Assembly (NCBI RefSeq): GCF_014905555.1
Contig: NZ_BNGS01000007.1
Location: 372,001 to 436,000 of the forward strand
Length of the DNA: 64,000 nucleotides
Source of the DNA: Streptomyces sp. Y2F8-2
Lineage (GTDB): Bacteria; Actinomycetota; Actinomycetes; Streptomycetales; Streptomycetaceae
Direction: 5' to 3'
The first letter of the stretch is position 1; every line of letters starts with the position of its first letter. The notes under the pieces were generated by a model. The model did not search any database and was not told the origin of the DNA. It was given only the letters and a program-made list of their open reading frames with translations. Both the position numbers and the translations under genes were made by a program. Positions 8,514-17,013 of the stretch are shown here, in pieces.

Positions 8514-9137
8514 CTAGTCGAGCGCCCTGGCCAGGTAGGCCCGCAGCAGCTCCCGCATCTCCGCGATGATCTTCTCGTCGCCCTCCGCGGACACCCGGAA
8601 GGCCAGGTGGACCAGGGTGTCCGCGGTTTCCACCGCGATCAGCAGCGTGCGGCGCAGGGCCTCGTCCGGTTCTCGGCCGAGGTACGCCGACAGCAGTTCG
8701 GTCAGGCGGTCGGCGACGCGGTGGTTCGGCTCGGCGTAGCGGGCGCCGACCGGGATCTGGTTGCCGAAGTCGACGAGGGAGAACCCCGGTGCCGTGCGCT
8801 TCATGTCCAGGTACTCGTCGAGCATGGCGTCCATGGCGGTGCGCCAGCCGCCCTCGCCCTGCGCCTCGGCCAGGCGGTGGGCGACGCGCTCGGTGTAGCG
8901 CTCCAGGTTCCGTTCGGCCAGGGCGTCGACCATGGCCCGCTTGTTGCCGAAGAAGCGGTAGACGGAGCCTATGGGGACGCCCGCGCGCAGGGCCACGGCC
9001 CGGGTGCTGAGGGCGTCGTAACCGACCTCGTCGAGCAGGTCGGCGCAGGCGTCGAGGATTCTGGTCAGTCGTTCGGCGCTACGGCGCTGGACGGGCGCGC
9101 GGCGCAGCGATGTCGCTTGGGGCACGGGCTTCATCAT
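8514..9137 (-). CDS. TetR-family transcriptional regulator
   Basis: 207 residues. The N-terminal helix-turn-helix is clear (residues about 20-65, with TRAVALRAGVPIGSVYRFFGNKR), followed by a divergent helical ligand domain. Two adjacent ATG codons (9137 and 9134) could start translation. It probably controls the molybdopterin oxidoreductase through the palindrome at 8438. From memory, the S. coelicolor regulator SCO1712, described as an antibiotic-production repressor, is a TetR protein of this chromosomal region; I cannot test orthology. Confidence 0.92.
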   Translation of the reverse strand: MMKPVPQATSLRRAPVQRRSAERLTRILDACADLLDEVGYDALSTRAVALRAGVPIGSVYRFFGNKRAMVDALAERNLERYTERVAHRLAEAQGEGGWRTAMDAMLDEYLDMKRTAPGFSLVDFGNQIPVGARYAEPNHRVADRLTELLSAYLGREPDEALRRTLLIAVETADTLVHLAFRVSAEGDEKIIAEMRELLRAYLARALD

Positions 9138-9218
9138 GCCTTTCCGCCGGGTGCAGGTGAACCTCGCTCCTCTGTACGGGAATCGGTGGCCTCTGCACTC
9201 ACCGGGCGTGCGCGGAGT

Positions 9219-9776
9219 TCATCCCGCACTCGCGGGGCTCGGCGTCTGCTGCGCGCCGGACGCCGGGCTCGGGGTCTCGTCCGTCGCGGACACCGTGATG
9301 TCAGCCGTGCTCTCCACCGGCTTGCCGTCCACGGCCCAGACCGTCTGGTCGTCCGCGTACAGCCGGGCCGTGACGTGGTGCGTGCCGCGCGGGACCAGCC
9401 GGCCGGGCAGGCGGTAGTCCGGGGTGCGCAGCCGGGTCAGGGCGTGGCCGTCCAGGTAGAGCCGGGCCGTGCCGCGGCCCGCCACGGCCACCGGGCGCAC
9501 ACCCGGAGGGGAGAAGCGGAAGCGGCGGAGCGTCAGCCGCACGTCCCAGGCGCCACCCGAGGCCGGCTGCACCTCGATCGCCACCCGGGGCGCGTCCTTC
9601 TTGCCGATCTCACGGTAGTGCCGCCCTTCCTCGTCCGTGTCGTCCAGTACCTTGCCCACCGGCGAGGCCGACACCTCGCCCTTCCGCTCGTGCGCCTCGC
9701 TGGAGGCGCAGCCCGCCGAGCCGCCGAGCAGGGCACCCACCGCGAGCGCGACGAGCATTCCGCGCGTCCACGACAT
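9219..9776 (-). CDS. Secreted lipoprotein of unknown function
   Basis: 185 residues from ATG 9776. The signal peptide has basic residues, a hydrophobic core and GGSAGC with the candidate lipidated Cys at residue 23 (the -3 Ser is slightly off consensus). The mature part looks like a beta-rich domain with no catalytic motif I recognise, ending in a Thr/Ser/Pro/Ala tail. The longer frame to 9887 is not signal-peptide-like and is rejected. It is divergent from hmgA; no functional link is evident. Confidence 0.75.
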   Translation of the reverse strand: MSWTRGMLVALAVGALLGGSAGCASSEAHERKGEVSASPVGKVLDDTDEEGRHYREIGKKDAPRVAIEVQPASGGAWDVRLTLRRFRFSPPGVRPVAVAGRGTARLYLDGHALTRLRTPDYRLPGRLVPRGTHHVTARLYADDQTVWAVDGKPVESTADITVSATDETPSPASGAQQTPSPASAG

Positions 9777-9898
9777 GCCGGAGAGCCTATTGCGCCCTCC
9801 CGGACGACCGGATCCCCCTGAAGTCGGGTTCTCATGTCCCCCGCCAGTCGCACTCGGCCTCCACCCGCTTCTCCACCTCCGCTCCACCCCCTCCCCCC

Positions 9899-9938
9899 TT
9901 GCGCACCCGTCCGCCGAATCCTACGGTGATGCATAGGA
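9899..9938 (+). promoter_or_regulatory. Candidate hmgA promoter with overlapping inverted repeat
   Basis: TTGCGC (9899-9904) and TACGGT (9922-9927) are separated by exactly 17 bp, a good housekeeping-sigma arrangement. TCCTA-N10-TAGGA (9919-9938) overlaps the -10 and could bind the GntR-type regulator encoded downstream of hmgA. Confidence 0.5.
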
Positions 9939-9959
9939 ATCAGCGACGAGGGAGCGGTG

Positions 9960-11279
9960 ATGAGCGGGGACGCGAGGAAGATCGCGGAGGGGCTGTCCTA
10001 TCTCTCCGGGTTCGGCAACGAGCACAGCTCGGAGGCGGTCCCGGGCGCCCTGCCCGAGGGCCGCAACTCACCGCAGCGCGCCCCGCTCGGGCTGTACGCG
10101 GAACAGCTGAGCGGTACGGCGTTCACCGAGCCGAGGGCGCACAACCGCCGCTCGTGGCTGTACCGGATCCGCCCCTCGGCGGCGCACCCCGCGTTCACCC
10201 GTACGGACAACGGCGCCATCCGTACGGCACCCTTCACCGAGTCGGTGCCCGACCCGAACCGGCTGCGGTGGAACCCGCTGCCCGAGCCGCCGCCGGGAAC
10301 CGACTTCCTGGCCGGCCTGTGGACCCTCGGGGGCAACGGGGACGCCACCCAGCGCTCCGGCATGGCCGTGCACCTGTACCACGCCAACGCCTCCATGGAC
10401 CGCGTCTTCAGCGACGCCGACGGCGAACTGCTGATCGTCCCGGAGCGCGGCGGGCTGCTGCTGCACACCGAGTTCGGGATGCTGCACATGGAGCCCGCCC
10501 ATGTGGCGTTGATCCCGCGCGGGGTGCGCTTCCGTGTGGAGCTGCTTGATGAGTCGGCCCGCGGATACGTCTGCGAGAACTACGGCGCACCCTTCCGTCT
10601 CCCCGACCTCGGCCCGATCGGCGCCAACGGCCTGGCGAACGCCCGCGATTTCCGGGCGCCCGTCGCCGCGTACGAGGACGTCGACGGTCCGGTGGAGGTG
10701 GTGAACAAGTTCTGCGGCAACCTCTGGACGGCCACCTACGACCACTCGCCGCTCGACGTCGTCGCCTGGCACGGCAACCATGTGCCGTACATCTACGACC
10801 TGCGCCGTTTCAATGTGCTGGGGACCATCTCGTACGACCACCCGGACCCGTCCATCTTCACGGTGCTCACGTCCCCGTCCGACACCCCCGGTCTGGCGGG
10901 CGTCGACTTCGTGGTCTTCGCGCCGCGCTGGCTGGTGGGCGAGGACACGTTCCGGCCGCCGTACTTCCACCGGAACGTGATGAGCGAGTACATGGGCCTG
11001 ATCGAGGGCGCCTACGACGCGAAAGCGGAGGGCTTCGTGCCGGGCGGCGGCTCGCTGCACAACATGATGTCGGCGCACGGCCCGGACCGCGAGACGTTCG
11101 AGAGGGCGAGCGCGGCCGAGCTCGGGCCGCAGAAGATCGACGACGGACTGGCGTTCATGTTCGAGACGCGCTGGCCGGTGACCCTCACCCCGCAGGCCGC
11201 CCGGGCGGAGCACCTGCAACACGGGTACGACGACGTGTGGCAGGGCCTCGAACGCCACTTCCGCTCGCCCTTGCACTGA
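9960..11279 (+). CDS. hmgA: Homogentisate 1,2-dioxygenase
   Basis: 439 residues, the usual length. It carries the family signatures LSGFGNEHSSEA at the N-terminus, GTAFTEPR, and the iron-binding region PPYFHRNVMSEYMGL with His and Glu ligands, then HGPDRETFERAS with the third ligand His. It opens the ring of homogentisate to maleylacetoacetate in tyrosine/phenylalanine degradation, using Fe(II) and O2. ATG 9960 is preferred, with GGGAG five nt upstream; GTG 9957 is adjacent. A GntR/UTRA regulator follows after 26 bp. The isomerase and hydrolase of the pathway are not in this window. Confidence 0.97.
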   Translation: MSGDARKIAEGLSYLSGFGNEHSSEAVPGALPEGRNSPQRAPLGLYAEQLSGTAFTEPRAHNRRSWLYRIRPSAAHPAFTRTDNGAIRTAPFTESVPDPNRLRWNPLPEPPPGTDFLAGLWTLGGNGDATQRSGMAVHLYHANASMDRVFSDADGELLIVPERGGLLLHTEFGMLHMEPAHVALIPRGVRFRVELLDESARGYVCENYGAPFRLPDLGPIGANGLANARDFRAPVAAYEDVDGPVEVVNKFCGNLWTATYDHSPLDVVAWHGNHVPYIYDLRRFNVLGTISYDHPDPSIFTVLTSPSDTPGLAGVDFVVFAPRWLVGEDTFRPPYFHRNVMSEYMGLIEGAYDAKAEGFVPGGGSLHNMMSAHGPDRETFERASAAELGPQKIDDGLAFMFETRWPVTLTPQAARAEHLQHGYDDVWQGLERHFRSPLH

Positions 11280-11305
11280 GGACTCCCTACCGGTACGGAT
11301 GGCCC

Positions 11306-12055
11306 GTGACCTCCTTCGCCCCCGACTCGATCGTCCTGAACCGCAAGCTGCCGCTCTGGTACCAGGTGTCGCAGTCGCTGCGTGCCTCGATACTCGGCCG
11401 CGCGCCCGGGGATCCGCTGCGCCTGCCCACCGAGGAGCAGCTGGCGGGGCACTACGGGGTCAGCGTGCTGACCATGCGGCAGGCGCTGAAGGAACTGGAG
11501 GACGAGGGCCTCATCACACGCCACCGCCGGCGCGGCACGTTCATCGAGCCCAGCGCGCAAAGGGGCGCCCCGGTGCGGCTGCTGGGTTCGGTGGACGCGA
11601 TCGTCGCCCAGCAGTCCGGTATGACGACGGAACTGCTCGACCACGGCGGGCGCCCGGTGCCGGGCGAACTCGCCGAGCACTTCCCGGATCTGGCCGAGGT
11701 GGCGACGTACCACCGGCTGCGCAGCGACGAGAAGACGGGTGAGCCGACCAACCACGCCCGCAACTACGTACGTCCCGAACTGGCCGAGCGCATCGACCTC
11801 GACGACCTGGTGCGCTGGCCGATGACCAAGGTGCTGCGGGACGTCGTGGGTGCGGACATCAGCCGCATCACGGACACCGTGGAGGCCCGGCTCGCGGACC
11901 CGGAGACGGCCCAGCTCCTCCAAGTCCCGCTGCTCAGCCCGATCCTGCATTACACGGGGGTGACCTATGACGGCGACGGGCGCGCGCTGGACGTGGCCGT
12001 CATCCACTACCGGGGGGACCGTTTCTCCTTCACGGTCACCCTCGAGGCCACCTGA
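11306..12055 (+). CDS. GntR-family regulator with UTRA domain
   Basis: 249 residues. A GntR winged-helix domain (about 10-80: PLWYQVSQSLRASIL, LPTEEQLAGHYGVSVLTMRQAL, DEGLITRHRRRGTFI) is followed by a UTRA-type ligand domain (about 95-245), the HutC subfamily architecture. GTG 11306 is chosen because it directly precedes the conserved DNA-binding domain; longer frames enter hmgA. It lies 26 bp behind hmgA and is a plausible homogentisate/tyrosine catabolism regulator, possibly acting on the repeat at 9919-9938. The ligand is inferred only from context. Confidence 0.88.
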   Translation: MTSFAPDSIVLNRKLPLWYQVSQSLRASILGRAPGDPLRLPTEEQLAGHYGVSVLTMRQALKELEDEGLITRHRRRGTFIEPSAQRGAPVRLLGSVDAIVAQQSGMTTELLDHGGRPVPGELAEHFPDLAEVATYHRLRSDEKTGEPTNHARNYVRPELAERIDLDDLVRWPMTKVLRDVVGADISRITDTVEARLADPETAQLLQVPLLSPILHYTGVTYDGDGRALDVAVIHYRGDRFSFTVTLEAT

Positions 12056-12067
12056 CCACGTCGTACG

Positions 12068-13228
12068 ATGCCCAGCGTGACGCACGACGACGCTCCGCTG
12101 CTCGCGGACCTCATGCCGTGGTCCGTCGCACCCCTGCGGCCGGGCCGTGCCTGGCCCTCGGCGCCGGACGCGGCGTCCCTCAAGGCCCGCTGGGACGCCC
12201 TCCTGAAGGCCGACGGCCCCGACCGGGAGGCCTTGTTCGAGCCGACGCGCTCGCGCACCCTGCACTCGGCGGTCGGCCGACTGCCCGGCCAGACGAGCGG
12301 CACGGAGAAGCTGTCGCGCGCGTCGGGACCCTGTTCGGAGCCGATACGCGTCCTGCTGGCCCCCTTCGACGAGCAGTGGCTGATCCCCGACCACCGCCTG
12401 ATCGACACCGCGCGGCCGGAGCTGTGGCGGGTGGCGGACGAGCACCAGATCTTCGCCGTGGAGACGGCCACGGACGCGGGCGGCCCCCTCCTGCTCGCGA
12501 CGTCGCTCCTGCCGCTGGCCCGCCCCGGCCGCATCCGCCCGCTCTACCGCCGCCCCGGAGCCGGGGAACCCAACCTGGCCCCCGGCCTCCTGGAGCACCT
12601 GGCGTCCCGCCTCGGCCACTCCCCCACCCCCGTGGACGTCCTGGCGTGGATCATCGCGACGGTGCGCCCCGGTCTCACCGTCCCCCTCACCGCGGACCCC
12701 GATCTGTGGACCCGGGGCGTCGAACTGGGCCGCCGCATGCTGTGGCTGATGCGCCGCGACGGCGACCGCCCGAAGCTCCCCGGCGGGCGCCGCCCCTACG
12801 TCCGCGCCCCGCTCCCCTCCCGGCCCCTGACCCTCCACTACGACCGTGACGAGGAGACCCTGCACGTGGACGAGGGCCGCATCGCCCCGGTACCGCCTCA
12901 GTCCTGGGACTTCGAGGTGGCCGGTGTCCGGGTGCTGGAACAGTGGTTCGCGGCCCGCACGGCGGAGGGAGAGCCGGGCGCGCTGACGGCGATCCGCCCG
13001 GGGACCTGGCCGCAGAACTGGACGTCGGAGCTGCTGGAACTGATCACGATCCTGGCCCTGCTGGCGGAAGTACGGCCGCAGCAGGCGCAGTTGAACGTCA
13101 CGGCGCCCCTCACGGCCACCGAACTGCGCAAGGCGGGGGTGCTGCCGGTACCGGAGGCGGCCCGCCGCCCGGCCTCCGTGCTGGACCACCACGAGGAGGG
13201 CCCGGAGGGGCAGTTCGCGCTGATCTAG
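12068..13228 (+). CDS. Stand-alone type ISP restriction/modification C-terminal specificity-domain-like protein
   Basis: 386 residues. The protein lacks nuclease, helicase and methyltransferase motifs. Its sequence resembles the C-terminal target-recognition domain of type ISP restriction enzymes: PLYRRPGAGEPNLAPGLLEHLA near 160-180 and WDFEVAGVRVLEQWFAART near 280-298 parallel the domain's 'IPLY...N...', 'Y.V.G...ALEW' landmarks. I recall this actinobacterial protein being annotated as a type ISP enzyme. It follows the GntR gene by 12 bp. Any restriction activity is doubtful; a DNA-binding or repurposed role is an inference. No convincing Shine-Dalgarno precedes ATG 12068. Confidence 0.55.
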   Translation: MPSVTHDDAPLLADLMPWSVAPLRPGRAWPSAPDAASLKARWDALLKADGPDREALFEPTRSRTLHSAVGRLPGQTSGTEKLSRASGPCSEPIRVLLAPFDEQWLIPDHRLIDTARPELWRVADEHQIFAVETATDAGGPLLLATSLLPLARPGRIRPLYRRPGAGEPNLAPGLLEHLASRLGHSPTPVDVLAWIIATVRPGLTVPLTADPDLWTRGVELGRRMLWLMRRDGDRPKLPGGRRPYVRAPLPSRPLTLHYDRDEETLHVDEGRIAPVPPQSWDFEVAGVRVLEQWFAARTAEGEPGALTAIRPGTWPQNWTSELLELITILALLAEVRPQQAQLNVTAPLTATELRKAGVLPVPEAARRPASVLDHHEEGPEGQFALI

Positions 13229-13235
13229 TGCTGCT

Positions 13236-13958
13236 TCAGTGCCGGCTCCCGGCCGGATCGAAGGCGTCGAGAACCCTCCCCAGCGTCCGCTCGAACGCGG
13301 CTTCCAGATCGACGGGTTCGGAATACCCGGCGAGGGCCGCCGCCATCCGCGGATAGGCGCCGCTCGCCAACTGCGCCCCGAGGTAGGCGGTCCGCACCGC
13401 ATGCTCCTGCTGCGCCGACCACGGCAGTGACCGGGTGCGTTCCGCGGTGGACAGCTCGGTCCCCGCGTGCATGGTCACGACGGCGTTGATCATCGCGATC
13501 AGCTCCATCTTCGTGCCGGAGGGCACGGCGACCGGGTCCAGGCAGGCCAGGCAGTGTTCCAGGTAGCGCAGGGCGTTCGGACTGAACCCGTACACCGGGG
13601 ACATCAGGCTCGGCAGCCAGGGATGACGGTGCATCAGCGCACGGGTCTGGTGGGCGACCCTCAGCATGTCCGCGCGCCAGTCCCCCGACGGCTCCCACAG
13701 CTCGTGCTCGCCACTGACGGCGTCCATCATCAGCTCGTACAGGTCCTCCTTGCGGGGGACGTAGTTGTACAGCGACATCGTGCCGCAGCCCAGCTCCGCG
13801 GCGACGCGCCGCATCGAGACCGCGTCCAGCCCCTCGGCGTCCGCGATCCGCACGGCGGCGGCCGCGATGTCGGCCCGGCTGTACCCGGGCTTGGGCCCTC
13901 GGCCGGTTCGCTCGGGGCGCGCCCAGATCACTTCGGGTTCGGCCGCTCGGCCCGCCAT
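13236..13958 (-). CDS. TetR-family repressor (TetR/ActII-like, C-terminal tetracycline-repressor type)
   Basis: 240 residues. The HTH (about 25-70, AAVRIADAEGLDAVSMRRVAAELGCGTMSLYNYVPRK region) and a C-terminal domain of the TetR_C class are visible. ATG 13958 has GAGGTG about 7 nt upstream. It is divergent from a DrrAB-type ABC exporter, 63 bp away, and the shared region carries two matching operators (13987-14003 and 14030-14046). It is very likely the local repressor, released by the exported drug or metabolite. Confidence 0.92.
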   Translation of the reverse strand: MAGRAAEPEVIWARPERTGRGPKPGYSRADIAAAAVRIADAEGLDAVSMRRVAAELGCGTMSLYNYVPRKEDLYELMMDAVSGEHELWEPSGDWRADMLRVAHQTRALMHRHPWLPSLMSPVYGFSPNALRYLEHCLACLDPVAVPSGTKMELIAMINAVVTMHAGTELSTAERTRSLPWSAQQEHAVRTAYLGAQLASGAYPRMAAALAGYSEPVDLEAAFERTLGRVLDAFDPAGSRH

Positions 13959-13986
13959 CGGTCATCACCTCGACCACCATCCTAGT

Positions 13987-14003
13987 TACGTACACCGTAC
14001 GTA
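13987..14003. promoter_or_regulatory. TetR operator 1 in the divergent tetR/ABC-exporter region
   Basis: TACGTAC-ACC-GTACGTA is a perfect 7-bp inverted repeat with a 3-bp centre. It overlaps the expected -35 region of the exporter, if the -10 is TATGGT at 14010-14015, and lies just upstream of the repressor start. Confidence 0.75.
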
Positions 14004-14021
14004 GTGCGCTATGGTCGACCC

Positions 14022-14966
14022 ATGACTACTACGTACGCTGTACTTAGTGAGGGGCTGGAGAAACGCTTCGGTGAGGTCCATGCCGTCCGTGGGCTGGATC
14101 TCGCGGTGGCGCAGGGCACGGTCTGCGGGCTGCTCGGCCCCAACGGCGCGGGCAAGACCACGGCCGTCCGGCTGCTGACCACCCTGCTGCGCCCGGACGC
14201 CGGGTCGGCCCGGGTCGCGGGCCACGATCTGCTGCGGGAGCCGGACGCCGTGCGCCGGCGGATCGCCGTCACCGGGCAGTACGCGTCGCTGGACGGCGAC
14301 CTCACCGGACGTCAGAACCTGCGGCTCTTCGCCCGTCTGCACCGGGTGCGGGGGCCCGCCGAGCGGGCCGGCGAGCTCCTGGAGCGCTTCGGCCTGACCG
14401 AGGCGGCCGACCGGCCCGTGTCCACCTACTCGGGGGGCATGCGGCGCCGTCTCGACCTGGCCGCGAGCCTGGTCCACCGCCCCGACGTGCTGTTCCTCGA
14501 CGAGCCCACCACCGGTCTGGACCCGGCCGGCCGCAACCGCATCTGGGAGGCCGTGCGTGCCCTGAAGGAGCAGGGGACGACCGTGCTGCTGACGACGCAG
14601 TACCTTGAGGAGGCCGATCACCTGGCCGACGACATCGCCCTGGTGGACCGGGGCCGGATCGCGCACACCGGCTCGCCCTCGCACCTCAAGGCACTCATCG
14701 GCTCCTACGCCGAGGTCGTCGTCGCCCACCGGGACGACCTGACGAAGGCCGCCGGCGTCCTCGACCACCTCACCGGCGCGGAGCCGTCGTTCGACCACGA
14801 CCGGGGCGCCGTCGGCGCCGTCACCACCGACCCGACCCTCACTCTTCCGCGCCTGGTGCGCGAACTCGACGCGGCGGGCGTGCCGCTGCTCGACGCGAGT
14901 CTGCGCCCGCCGACTCTCGACGACGTCTTCCTCCGTCTCACGGCCGGCAAGGAGCTGGTGGCATGA
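14022..14966 (+). CDS. Daunorubicin-resistance-type ABC transporter ATP-binding protein (DrrA-like)
   Basis: 314 residues. Walker A is GPNGAGKTT, the signature is YSGGMRRRLD, Walker B is VLFLDEPTTGLDP, and the H-loop region follows in LLTTQYLEEADHL, with the C-terminal DrrA-type extension. It energises export with the permease that overlaps it (ATGA). ATG 14022 lacks a Shine-Dalgarno, and a good -10 (TATGGT, 14010-14015) places transcription start at or next to the ATG, so the mRNA is probably leaderless. It is repressed by the divergent TetR protein through two palindromes. Confidence 0.93.
   Translation: MTTTYAVLSEGLEKRFGEVHAVRGLDLAVAQGTVCGLLGPNGAGKTTAVRLLTTLLRPDAGSARVAGHDLLREPDAVRRRIAVTGQYASLDGDLTGRQNLRLFARLHRVRGPAERAGELLERFGLTEAADRPVSTYSGGMRRRLDLAASLVHRPDVLFLDEPTTGLDPAGRNRIWEAVRALKEQGTTVLLTTQYLEEADHLADDIALVDRGRIAHTGSPSHLKALIGSYAEVVVAHRDDLTKAAGVLDHLTGAEPSFDHDRGAVGAVTTDPTLTLPRLVRELDAAGVPLLDASLRPPTLDDVFLRLTAGKELVA
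14030..14046. promoter_or_regulatory. TetR operator 2, inside the first codons of the ABC ATPase gene
   Basis: TACGTAC-GCT-GTACTTA repeats operator 1 with one mismatch. Its centre is 43 bp (about four helical turns) from the centre of operator 1, placing both on the same DNA face. It occupies codons 3-9 of the ATPase gene. Confidence 0.65.
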
Positions 14967-15742
14967 CCGCGCTGATGTACGACGGCACCGCGATGGTGGG
15001 CAGGCAGCTGCGCAGGGTGCGGAACAACCCCGGGCTCGCGATCCTCAGCCAGACCATGCCGATCACGATGCTGCTGTTCTTCGGGTACGTCTTCGGCAGC
15101 GCCCTGGCGATGCCCGGAGCGCAGTACCGGAGCTTCCTGGTGCCGGGGCTGCTGGTGGCGACCGCCGCGGGCGGGGTCATGACCGGGATGTTCCAGGCGG
15201 CCCAGGACTCCCACCGGGGCGTGATGGACCGCTTCCGGACGCTGCCGGTGACCCGGGCTTCCGTGCCGGTCGCGCAGGCGGTGGCCGACCTCGTCGTCAC
15301 GGCCGCCGGGACGGTTCCCCTGCTGCTGGTGGGGCTCGCCGTGGGCTGGCGGGTCGAGGGGTCGGCGGCCGGGGCACTGGGTGCGGTGGGACTGCTGCTG
15401 CTCTTCCGGTTCGCGTCGACCTGGATCGGGATCTTCCTCGGGCTGCTCACCCGGAGCGAGGAGGCCGCCGGGCAGCTCGGCGGCGCGACCTTCGTCCTGC
15501 CGCTGCTGTCCAACGCCTACATCCCCACGGACAACCTGCCCGGCTGGCTGCGCACCCTCGCCGAGTGGAACCCGATCAGCGCGGTCACCACCGCCCTGCG
15601 GGACCTCTTCGGGAACGCGCCCGTTCCCCGGGGAGCCGCCTGGCCGGTGGCGCATCCCGTCGCCGGAGCGCTCGCCTGGTGCGCGGTGCTGATCGCGCTG
15701 TTCGCACCGCTCGCCGTCCGCCGTTACGCGCGGCCCCGGTGA
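14963..15742 (+). CDS. ABC-2 type drug exporter permease (DrrB-like)
   Basis: 259 residues, about six TM helices, ABC2_membrane family. Motifs such as MFQAAQDSHRGVMDRFRTLPVTR in the middle and the PTDNLPGWLRTLAEWNPIS motif near the C-terminus match DrrB-type permeases. It overlaps the ATPase gene by 4 bp (ATGA), so the two are translationally coupled. It exports a hydrophobic drug or metabolite, identity unknown. Confidence 0.92.
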   Translation: MTALMYDGTAMVGRQLRRVRNNPGLAILSQTMPITMLLFFGYVFGSALAMPGAQYRSFLVPGLLVATAAGGVMTGMFQAAQDSHRGVMDRFRTLPVTRASVPVAQAVADLVVTAAGTVPLLLVGLAVGWRVEGSAAGALGAVGLLLLFRFASTWIGIFLGLLTRSEEAAGQLGGATFVLPLLSNAYIPTDNLPGWLRTLAEWNPISAVTTALRDLFGNAPVPRGAAWPVAHPVAGALAWCAVLIALFAPLAVRRYARPR

Positions 15743-15774
15743 CCGCCTGCTGACAAGGACGCCGCCGGCGGGTC

Positions 15775-16983
15775 ATGATCCCGCCCATGGACCGTCTGCC
15801 GCTGCCCTTGGAGGGCATCACCGTCGTCGCCGTCGAACAGGCCGTCTCGGCCCCCTTCGCGACCCGTCAGCTCGCCGATCTCGGTGCCCGGGTCATCAAG
15901 GTCGAGCGGGTCGACGGCGGCGACTTCGCGCGCGGCTACGACACCGCCGCCCGCGGCCTCGCCTCCCACTTCGTGTGGTGCAACCGAGGCAAGGAGTCGA
16001 TCGCGCTGGATCTGAAGGACCCCCGCGGACTGGCCGTCCTGCGGCGGCTGATCGCGGACGCGGACGTGTTCGTGCAGAACCTCGCGCAGGGGGCCGCGGC
16101 TCGGCTTGGCCTGGACGCGGCCGCACTGTGCGCCGCCCATCCACGACTGGTCGCCGTGGACATCTCGGGATACGGGGCGTCGGGGCCGTACGCGGACAAG
16201 CGGGCCTACGACATGCTCGTGCAGTGCGAGGCGGGACTGGTGTCGGTGACCGGCACGCCGGAGCAGCCGGTCAAGGCGGGGATCCCGGCGGCCGACATCG
16301 CGGCGGCCATGTACGCGTTCTCGGGGGTGCTCGCGGCGCTCGTGCGGCGGGGCACCACCGGGCGCGGCGGGCCGGTGGAGGTCTCGATGCTGGAGGCGCT
16401 CGCGGAGTGGATGGGGCATCCGCTGCACCACGCGATGCACGACGGCACTCCCCCGGCGCGTACCGGCCTCGCGCACGCGGTCATCGCGCCCTACGACGCC
16501 TATCCGACGGCGGACGGCGGGCGCGTGCTGCTGTCCGTGCAGAACGACCGGGAGTGGCGGCGGCTCGCCGAACAGGTGCTCGGGCAGCCCGAGCTGGCGG
16601 ACGATCCGGCGTACGCCACGAACGCGGCGCGGGTCGCCCACCGGGACCGCACGGACATGCTCGTCGGCAAGGCGCTGGGCGCGCTGGACGCCGACGAGGC
16701 GATGACCCGGCTGGAGGGCGCGGGCATCGCGTGCGCGCGCCTGAGGGACCTGTACGAGGTGGCGGAGCACCCTCAGCTGGCGGCCCGGGAGCGGTGGCGG
16801 GAGGTGGGGACACCGGTGGGGCCGCTGCGGGCGCTGCTGCCGCCGATCACGCTGCCGGGCGGTACGGAGGCGCGGATGGGGGACGTGCCCGCGCTCGGGG
16901 AGCACACCGAGGCGCTGCTGCATGCCGTGGGGATGACGGACGAGGAGATCGCAGCGCTGCGCCGGGACGGTGTGACGGCCTGA
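15775..16983 (+). CDS. CaiB/BaiF family (class III) CoA-transferase
   Basis: 402 residues, the family's usual length. N-terminal LPLEGITVVAVEQAVSAPFATRQLADLGARVIKVE, the catalytic-Asp motif AYDMLVQCEAGL (Asp about residue 145) and the GRGGPVEVSMLEALAEWM motif are characteristic. It transfers CoA between carboxylic acids in the cytoplasm; the substrate is unknown. ATG 15775 and ATG 15787 are both possible, and neither has a strong ribosome site. It lies 32 bp after the exporter permease and may be cotranscribed, though the functions are unrelated. Confidence 0.9.
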   Translation: MIPPMDRLPLPLEGITVVAVEQAVSAPFATRQLADLGARVIKVERVDGGDFARGYDTAARGLASHFVWCNRGKESIALDLKDPRGLAVLRRLIADADVFVQNLAQGAAARLGLDAAALCAAHPRLVAVDISGYGASGPYADKRAYDMLVQCEAGLVSVTGTPEQPVKAGIPAADIAAAMYAFSGVLAALVRRGTTGRGGPVEVSMLEALAEWMGHPLHHAMHDGTPPARTGLAHAVIAPYDAYPTADGGRVLLSVQNDREWRRLAEQVLGQPELADDPAYATNAARVAHRDRTDMLVGKALGALDADEAMTRLEGAGIACARLRDLYEVAEHPQLAARERWREVGTPVGPLRALLPPITLPGGTEARMGDVPALGEHTEALLHAVGMTDEEIAALRRDGVTA

Positions 16984-17013
16984 GCGCGGGCCTTGAGGGA
17001 ACGCGGGTGACGC

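Noticed and set aside
15768..15790. GGCGGG...CCCGCC hairpin at the CoA-transferase start
   Set aside because: Six-bp stem overlapping the candidate start codons is expected by chance at this GC content and is not near any gene end.
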